In this document: in pieces, positions 23,581 to 27,409 of the stretch | How positions within the stretch are numbered: the stretch's first letter is position 1 | Layout of the letters: each line of letters opens with the position of its first letter | Source: Bacillota bacterium | GTDB lineage: Bacteria; Bacillota; Clostridia; Lachnospirales; Lachnospiraceae | Reading direction: 5' to 3' | DNA length: 27,409 nt | NCBI GenBank assembly: GCA_023414985.1 | Contig: JAEZLY010000109.1 | Span: 1-27,409 of the forward strand | Notes under the pieces: model-generated | Databases searched by the model: none | The model's input: the letters and a program-made list of their open reading frames with translations, nothing else | Told to the model about the DNA's origin: nothing | Position numbers and translations under genes: made by a program

Positions 23581-24232
23581 GCTGATACGGAGAATCTGGA
23601 TTGATGTAAGGATGACCTTGCTGTTCACGGTATCAGGATTACTTGTAACCTATGTCGCCGGAGTTCCGGTTTTCTCTATGGTGTCTTCAGAGTGGAATAT
23701 GATTACCATAAAGGGAGCCCCCGGATACCCGCAGGAGTATGTACCTCAGACTTCAAAGCTTGTGCTTGAACCAATGAGTACTTCTAATCAGAGCGAAATT
23801 AAAGTACCCGCACAAGGAGAAAGCTATGGGAATATTACCTGCGAAAGAATAGCACTGGCAGCACCGATTTATTATGGTGATACCGAGGACTGTCTCGAGA
23901 AGGGTGTAGGACAATATACCGGAAGTGGTTTGCCGGGAGAAGGTAAGCCAATACTGATCGGAGGCCACGACGTAACCTTCTTTGCTCCTTTAGAACAGAT
24001 TGAAGTAGGAGATAGCTTGGTGATTACGACCGGTTTTGGAGACTATCAATATGAGGTTACCGAGATAAAAACTGTGGAGAAGGTCGATTACACTGTATAT
24101 GATCTGACATTACCGAAGGAACAGTTGATTCTGTATACCTGTTATCCCTTCGGACAGGTAATCGGGGAACGCTCCGGCAGGTATTTTGTATTTTGCGAAA
24201 GAAAACAGGCTGCAGAAGATACAACACAATAA
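23570..24232 (+). CDS. Sortase (class D-like)
   Basis: This 220-residue cysteine transpeptidase has an N-terminal membrane helix (about 15-37) and an extracytoplasmic sortase beta-barrel. The catalytic set is visible: H133 in LIGGHDVTFF, C191 in LYTCYPFG, and an Arg at 201 or 204 in ERSGRYFVF. The TCYPFG form resembles class D sortases of clostridia and bacilli. Sortases join proteins with an LPxTG-like motif to the wall or to pilins. Two ATGs are adjacent (23570, 23573) and no good ribosome binding site is seen, so coupling to the overlapping upstream gene is likely. Neither neighbouring secreted protein has a textbook sorting signal. Confidence 0.87.
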   Translation: MMNKLIRRIWIDVRMTLLFTVSGLLVTYVAGVPVFSMVSSEWNMITIKGAPGYPQEYVPQTSKLVLEPMSTSNQSEIKVPAQGESYGNITCERIALAAPIYYGDTEDCLEKGVGQYTGSGLPGEGKPILIGGHDVTFFAPLEQIEVGDSLVITTGFGDYQYEVTEIKTVEKVDYTVYDLTLPKEQLILYTCYPFGQVIGERSGRYFVFCERKQAAEDTTQ

Positions 24233-24245
24233 CAGGGGGAGAGCT

Positions 24246-25088
24246 ATGGAGCGAAAGAAAAAGCTGAAACAGAAGGGAATTAGCCTGATGTTTACTTTTA
24301 TATTGACCTTATTGCTTATTGTTTTGTTGGTATGTCTGGATTTGAATTTTGGTGTATTTCATGATAAGAGTATCATCAGAAAGGTGAACGAAAGCAATTA
24401 TTATAATGAGATATATAAAGAGCTGAATAAGAAGGCAGAAAAGCTTGTAACTGAGGCAGGATTTCCGGTATCGGCTCTACAGGATGTCATTACCCTTGAG
24501 CGGGTATACATCAATGGCAAGCAGTATGTTGAGACTACTTTACGCGGTGAGAAGATGGAGATTTCTACCGTGAAGCTGCAGGATAAGCTACTGGAGAATA
24601 TGAATGAATATCTTGCCGGCAGCAATATTCTCCTGAACAAAGAACTGACTTCCGGAATGGAAGGTCTGGCAACTGATATTGACCGGATGTATCAGCAGGG
24701 AATACGCTTGGAATATATCCGTTATCTTGCGGAATATCGTCTGAAATACCTTTCCTTTATCAGATGGTTCCTGCCTGGCATCCTTTTAATGATCGGGGCC
24801 GTTAGTTATTTTCTTATTAGAATGCATCCTTTTCGGCATAGAGGAATTCGGTATATCGATTATGCTTTAAATGCAGCATCGCTGTTGGCGATCGGGACAG
24901 CTGTTTATATGTTACGAAGTGGGTTTGTCAAACAAACGGGGATTACTCCGGAATACTATAGGAACTTCCTTTCCCTATCCTTACGATGGGACTATCAGGT
25001 GTTATTGTATTTGGGGTGTATAGGTGTGGCAATCTCGCTTGTATTGATTACACTGATCGGATTTATGAAGAACAGGATAAGCGCTTAG
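24246..25088 (+). CDS. Hypothetical four-TM membrane protein of the sortase cassette
   Basis: I do not recognise the family. The 280-residue protein has one N-terminal membrane helix after a basic start (about 11-32), an extracytoplasmic region of about 135 residues that is mostly charged and helical, and three C-terminal helices (about 171-191, 205-224, 252-273). By the positive-inside rule the soluble domain faces outward. ATG 24246 is preceded by AGGGGGAGAG; the longer frame beginning at 24186 lies inside the sortase gene. The 13-bp spacing to the sortase suggests a shared operon and a role in anchoring or assembling the same surface structure. Confidence 0.75.
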   Translation: MERKKKLKQKGISLMFTFILTLLLIVLLVCLDLNFGVFHDKSIIRKVNESNYYNEIYKELNKKAEKLVTEAGFPVSALQDVITLERVYINGKQYVETTLRGEKMEISTVKLQDKLLENMNEYLAGSNILLNKELTSGMEGLATDIDRMYQQGIRLEYIRYLAEYRLKYLSFIRWFLPGILLMIGAVSYFLIRMHPFRHRGIRYIDYALNAASLLAIGTAVYMLRSGFVKQTGITPEYYRNFLSLSLRWDYQVLLYLGCIGVAISLVLITLIGFMKNRISA

Positions 25089-25125
25089 TTTATACTTGAT
25101 GTTGAGTAATAGGAAGTAGGGTGTT

Positions 25126-25857
25126 ATGGGTAGAGCGGGAGATTATATCGATATTCATTCCCATATCCTTCCGGGAGTAGATGATGGTTCACCGGATATG
25201 GAGACAACGGTTCGAATGTTGAAGCAGGCTGTGGAGCAGAATGTTGAGACTATGATAGCCACACCTCATTATCGTATTGGAGGAGAGAATCTTCCTGTGA
25301 CAGAGCTGATGAGGATAAGGGATCAGGTACAGGATGAGGCACGGAAGATTAGTAAGGAGTTCAGACTCTTCCTTGGCAATGAACTGCTATATAGTGAATC
25401 CATTCTGGAAGCTCTGAAGACAGGAAATGCATTAACATTAGCCGGGAGCAGATATGTTCTGGTTGAGTTTGAAGTCAAAGAGGATTATAGAAAGATTTAT
25501 AAGGGCTTGGGCATCCTCGTGAACGCGGGTTATACCCCTATCCTTGCCCATATCGAGAGATACAGATGTCTTCACAGGAAGACGGAACTGCTGAAGGAAC
25601 TGATTGAGCTGGGCTGTTATCTTCAAATGAACAGCAATTCGCTGCTCGGCAATCTGTTAACAGAAGCACATTTTAATAGGAAACTGGTTGATCAGAGGTT
25701 GATTCATTTTATTGGCAGTGACTGTCATGACAGTGTTGTGAGAGTGCCCAGGATGAAAGCAGTGGCAGAAGTACTTCGCAAGAAAAAGAAGATCAGGCTG
25801 ATTACTCTATTACTAAGGGAAAATCCCTCAAAGATTTTGGAGAACTCGTATTTATAA
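25126..25857 (+). CDS. cpsB: Capsule tyrosine-protein phosphatase CpsB/YwqE (PHP domain)
   Basis: The 243-residue protein is a PHP-domain metal-dependent phosphotyrosine phosphatase of the CpsB/CapC/YwqE family, which dephosphorylates the cognate BY-kinase. Metal ligands are visible: H11 and H13 in DIHSHILPGVDDG, D19/D20, H48 in ATPHY, E86 in GNELLYS, H142 in LAHIERY, and D199 and H201 in GSDCHD. The length is normal. AGGAAG at 25111-25116 precedes the ATG, with a possible GTG start five bases earlier in another frame that I rejected. It lies directly before cpsC and cpsD, which confirms the module. Confidence 0.93.
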   Translation: MGRAGDYIDIHSHILPGVDDGSPDMETTVRMLKQAVEQNVETMIATPHYRIGGENLPVTELMRIRDQVQDEARKISKEFRLFLGNELLYSESILEALKTGNALTLAGSRYVLVEFEVKEDYRKIYKGLGILVNAGYTPILAHIERYRCLHRKTELLKELIELGCYLQMNSNSLLGNLLTEAHFNRKLVDQRLIHFIGSDCHDSVVRVPRMKAVAEVLRKKKKIRLITLLLRENPSKILENSYL

Positions 25858-25868
25858 AGGAGCTTAAC

Positions 25869-26627
25869 ATGAACAAGCATTCAAACGAAGAAATCGAGAT
25901 TGACTTAATTGAAATCTTTTACTTATTAAAACATCAGTTATGGATTGTTCTACTTTCGGGTATCATATGTGCCTCTATGGCGGGTCTGATCAGCAGTTTT
26001 CTTCTTACCCCGAACTATACCTCGAGAACACAGCTGTACATACTCAGTAAATCAACTTCAATCACGAGTCTGGCAGATATCCAGCTTGGTACTCAATTAA
26101 CACAGGATTATATGGTGCTGGTTAAAAGCCGGCCGGTGGTAAACAAGGTGATTGAGAATCTTGGACTAGACATGGAATATGAGGATATGCTTGATTATAT
26201 CAGTATATCCAATCCGACCAACACACGGATTTTGGAGATACAGGTGGAATATCCGGATGCTTATCTGGCGAAGGAGATTGTCGACGATTTTGCCAAGGTT
26301 TCGGCAAGCCAGATAGCTAAAATTATGGATGTCGCAGAACCAACCATTGTTGAAGAAGGTTACATGCAGCCTGATCCTTCCAGTCCGAATACACCCCGGA
26401 ATATTGTTATCGGAGGTCTTATCGGTGTATTTCTTGCGGCTGGGGTCGCAATTGTTCTGTATTTACTGGACGATACGATTAAGGATGCTGATGATATAGA
26501 GAAATATCTTGGATTAACCAACTTAGGGTTAATACCGGTTGAATCTAACGGAGTCAAACAAAGCGAGCTTGACAGAAAAAAGAAGAAACGGCAGAAGAAA
26601 GCGCTTGCCAGGAAAGGTAAGAGGTAA
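25869..26627 (+). CDS. cpsC: Capsular polysaccharide chain-length/co-polymerase protein CpsC (Wzz family)
   Basis: This 252-residue protein has the Wzz topology: a cytoplasmic start, a first membrane helix (about 25-47), an extracytoplasmic loop including YTSRTQLYIL and PTNTRILEIQVEYPD, a Pro-rich PDPSSPNTPRN stretch, and a second helix (about 178-200). The cytoplasmic tail ends with many Lys and Arg residues (236-252). In this family the C-terminal tail contacts and activates the CpsD kinase and the protein sets polymer length. AAGGAG precedes the ATG by a few bases. Its role in the Wzx/Wzy polymerisation encoded upstream is inferred from the family. Confidence 0.93.
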   Translation: MNKHSNEEIEIDLIEIFYLLKHQLWIVLLSGIICASMAGLISSFLLTPNYTSRTQLYILSKSTSITSLADIQLGTQLTQDYMVLVKSRPVVNKVIENLGLDMEYEDMLDYISISNPTNTRILEIQVEYPDAYLAKEIVDDFAKVSASQIAKIMDVAEPTIVEEGYMQPDPSSPNTPRNIVIGGLIGVFLAAGVAIVLYLLDDTIKDADDIEKYLGLTNLGLIPVESNGVKQSELDRKKKKRQKKALARKGKR

Positions 26628-26632
26628 GGGTC

Positions 26633-27349
26633 GTGAAACAAATCATTTTTACGAAAAGAGCTGAACTGGACTATAGAGCGAATGAGGCATATAAGACATT
26701 AAGAACGAATATTCAATTTTGTGGTGATGAGATCAAGGTAATTATGATGACCAGCTGTACACCGAATGAAGGGAAATCAAGTGTGTCCTTTAACCTGGCT
26801 GTTTCTTTCGCGGAAGCAGGCAAGAAGGTGATCCTTGTCGATGCGGATTTAAGAAAGTCAGTTCTGGTGGGTAGATATAAGGTAGGAGAGATCGAAGGCG
26901 GCTTATCCCACTACCTGGCGGGACAGAGTCCTCTGATTGATGTTATGTATCAGACGGATATTGCAAATATGGATATCATTTTTTCGGGAACCTATAGTCC
27001 CAACCCCGCGGAATTGTTAAGTCATGCACGTTTTACGGAAATGCTCACAAGTCTTCGCGAGGAATATGATTATGTGATTATTGATACACCTCCGCTGGGT
27101 TCCGTAATAGACGGAGCGATTGTTGCAAAGGTTTCCGACGGTGCCATCATGATTGTCGAAGCGAATATGATCTCTTACCATTTTGCCAAGGATGTGAAAG
27201 AGCAGCTTGAGAAATCCAACTGCAGAATCCTTGGGACAATCCTAAATAAAGTTCCTGTAGATAAGAACGGCTATTATGGTAAATACTACTATGGCAAATA
27301 CTCAAGTAAGTATTATGGAAAATATTATGGTAAGTATGGAGAAGAATAA
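26633..27349 (+). CDS. cpsD: Bacterial tyrosine kinase CpsD (BY-kinase)
   Basis: This 238-residue cytoplasmic autokinase regulates capsule polymerisation with CpsC and CpsB. Walker A is TPNEGKSS (43-50), Walker A' is ILVDADLR (67-74) and Walker B is VIIDTPP (148-154). The tail (214-235) holds 11 tyrosines in Tyr-Gly-Lys repeats, the usual autophosphorylation cluster. The start is GTG at 26633 with GAGGTAAGGG just upstream, five bases after cpsC. The length is normal. Phosphorylation of the tail would be reversed by CpsB. Confidence 0.95.
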   Translation: MKQIIFTKRAELDYRANEAYKTLRTNIQFCGDEIKVIMMTSCTPNEGKSSVSFNLAVSFAEAGKKVILVDADLRKSVLVGRYKVGEIEGGLSHYLAGQSPLIDVMYQTDIANMDIIFSGTYSPNPAELLSHARFTEMLTSLREEYDYVIIDTPPLGSVIDGAIVAKVSDGAIMIVEANMISYHFAKDVKEQLEKSNCRILGTILNKVPVDKNGYYGKYYYGKYSSKYYGKYYGKYGEE

Positions 27350-27385
27350 ATTGTCGTCAATGCCTTATTATACTTGGAAAAGTGC

Positions 27386-27391
27386 TTGACA
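27386..27391 (+). promoter_or_regulatory. Possible -35 box at the window edge
   Basis: TTGACA appears 18 bases before the end of the window, after cpsD. With a 17-bp spacer its -10 box would begin at the last base, so the promoter cannot be confirmed. It might drive a gene beyond the window. No terminator was seen between cpsD and this site. Confidence 0.25.
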
Positions 27392-27409
27392 CACCCGGCA
27401 ACATGTAAT

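Noticed and set aside
24186..24245. Longer start of the four-TM protein
   Set aside because: It lies inside the sortase gene; ATG 24246 is preceded by AGGGGGAGAG.

Overview
The window looks like a chromosomal segment from a Gram-positive anaerobe of the Clostridia, most likely Lachnospiraceae-like. The evidence is the ecfA-ecfA-ecfT-truA gene order, the moderate to low GC content, the strong purine-rich ribosome binding sites, the CpsB/CpsC/CpsD phosphoregulation set, the class D-like sortase and the bacterial Ig-like surface protein. All genes I could support lie on the + strand. The species cannot be fixed from the sequence alone.

Region 1 (1-3320) is housekeeping: the tail of one ECF transporter ATPase, the second ATPase (ecfA2), the transmembrane coupling subunit (ecfT), the tRNA pseudouridine synthase truA and an MgtC/SapB-family membrane protein. 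A long perfect hairpin at 3371-3416 closes this block.

Region 2 (3417-4067) is a gene-free control region. It holds a near-consensus sigma-A promoter (TTGACG, 17 bp, TATAAT) preceded by two interlocking inverted repeats and followed by a leader of about 467 nt with several small stems.

Region 3 (4068-20863) is a surface-polysaccharide biosynthesis cluster. It encodes a PglF-like 4,6-dehydratase, a PglE-like aminotransferase, a glycosyltransferase with an extra Rossmann-like domain, and a PglC-like phosphoglycosyl transferase. These should make a UDP-4-amino-4,6-dideoxy sugar and load a sugar phosphate onto undecaprenyl phosphate. A tightly coupled tailoring block follows: a metallo-beta-lactamase-fold/ATP-grasp fusion, an SDR oxidoreductase and a hexapeptide acyltransferase. 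Then come a LicD-type phosphotransferase, a glycerophosphodiesterase-like protein, a second GT2 enzyme, a Wzy-type polymerase, a polysaccharide pyruvyl transferase, an iron-sulfur F420H2-dehydrogenase-beta-like protein, a Wzx-type flippase and a TagD-like cytidylyltransferase. The set fits a Wzx/Wzy-dependent polymer carrying phosphate-ester, pyruvyl and acyl decorations.

Region 4 (20864-25088) begins with a second promoter region. It encodes a secreted two-Ig-domain protein, a small signal-peptide protein with one C-terminal membrane segment, a sortase and an unrecognised four-TM protein, which suggests a cell-surface assembly cassette. Region 5 (25126-27349) is the CpsB (phosphatase), CpsC (chain-length/co-polymerase) and CpsD (tyrosine kinase with an 11-tyrosine tail) control module. 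The kinase module therefore lies downstream of the biosynthetic genes with the sortase cassette in between.

The most interesting signal is the MBL/ATP-grasp reading frame at 9120-11180. It keeps a good internal Shine-Dalgarno and ATG exactly at the domain boundary and sits in a translationally coupled chain with the sugar transferase, SDR and acyltransferase. No PglD-type N-acetyltransferase is present, so a noncanonical modification of the 4-amino sugar is a reasonable hypothesis.
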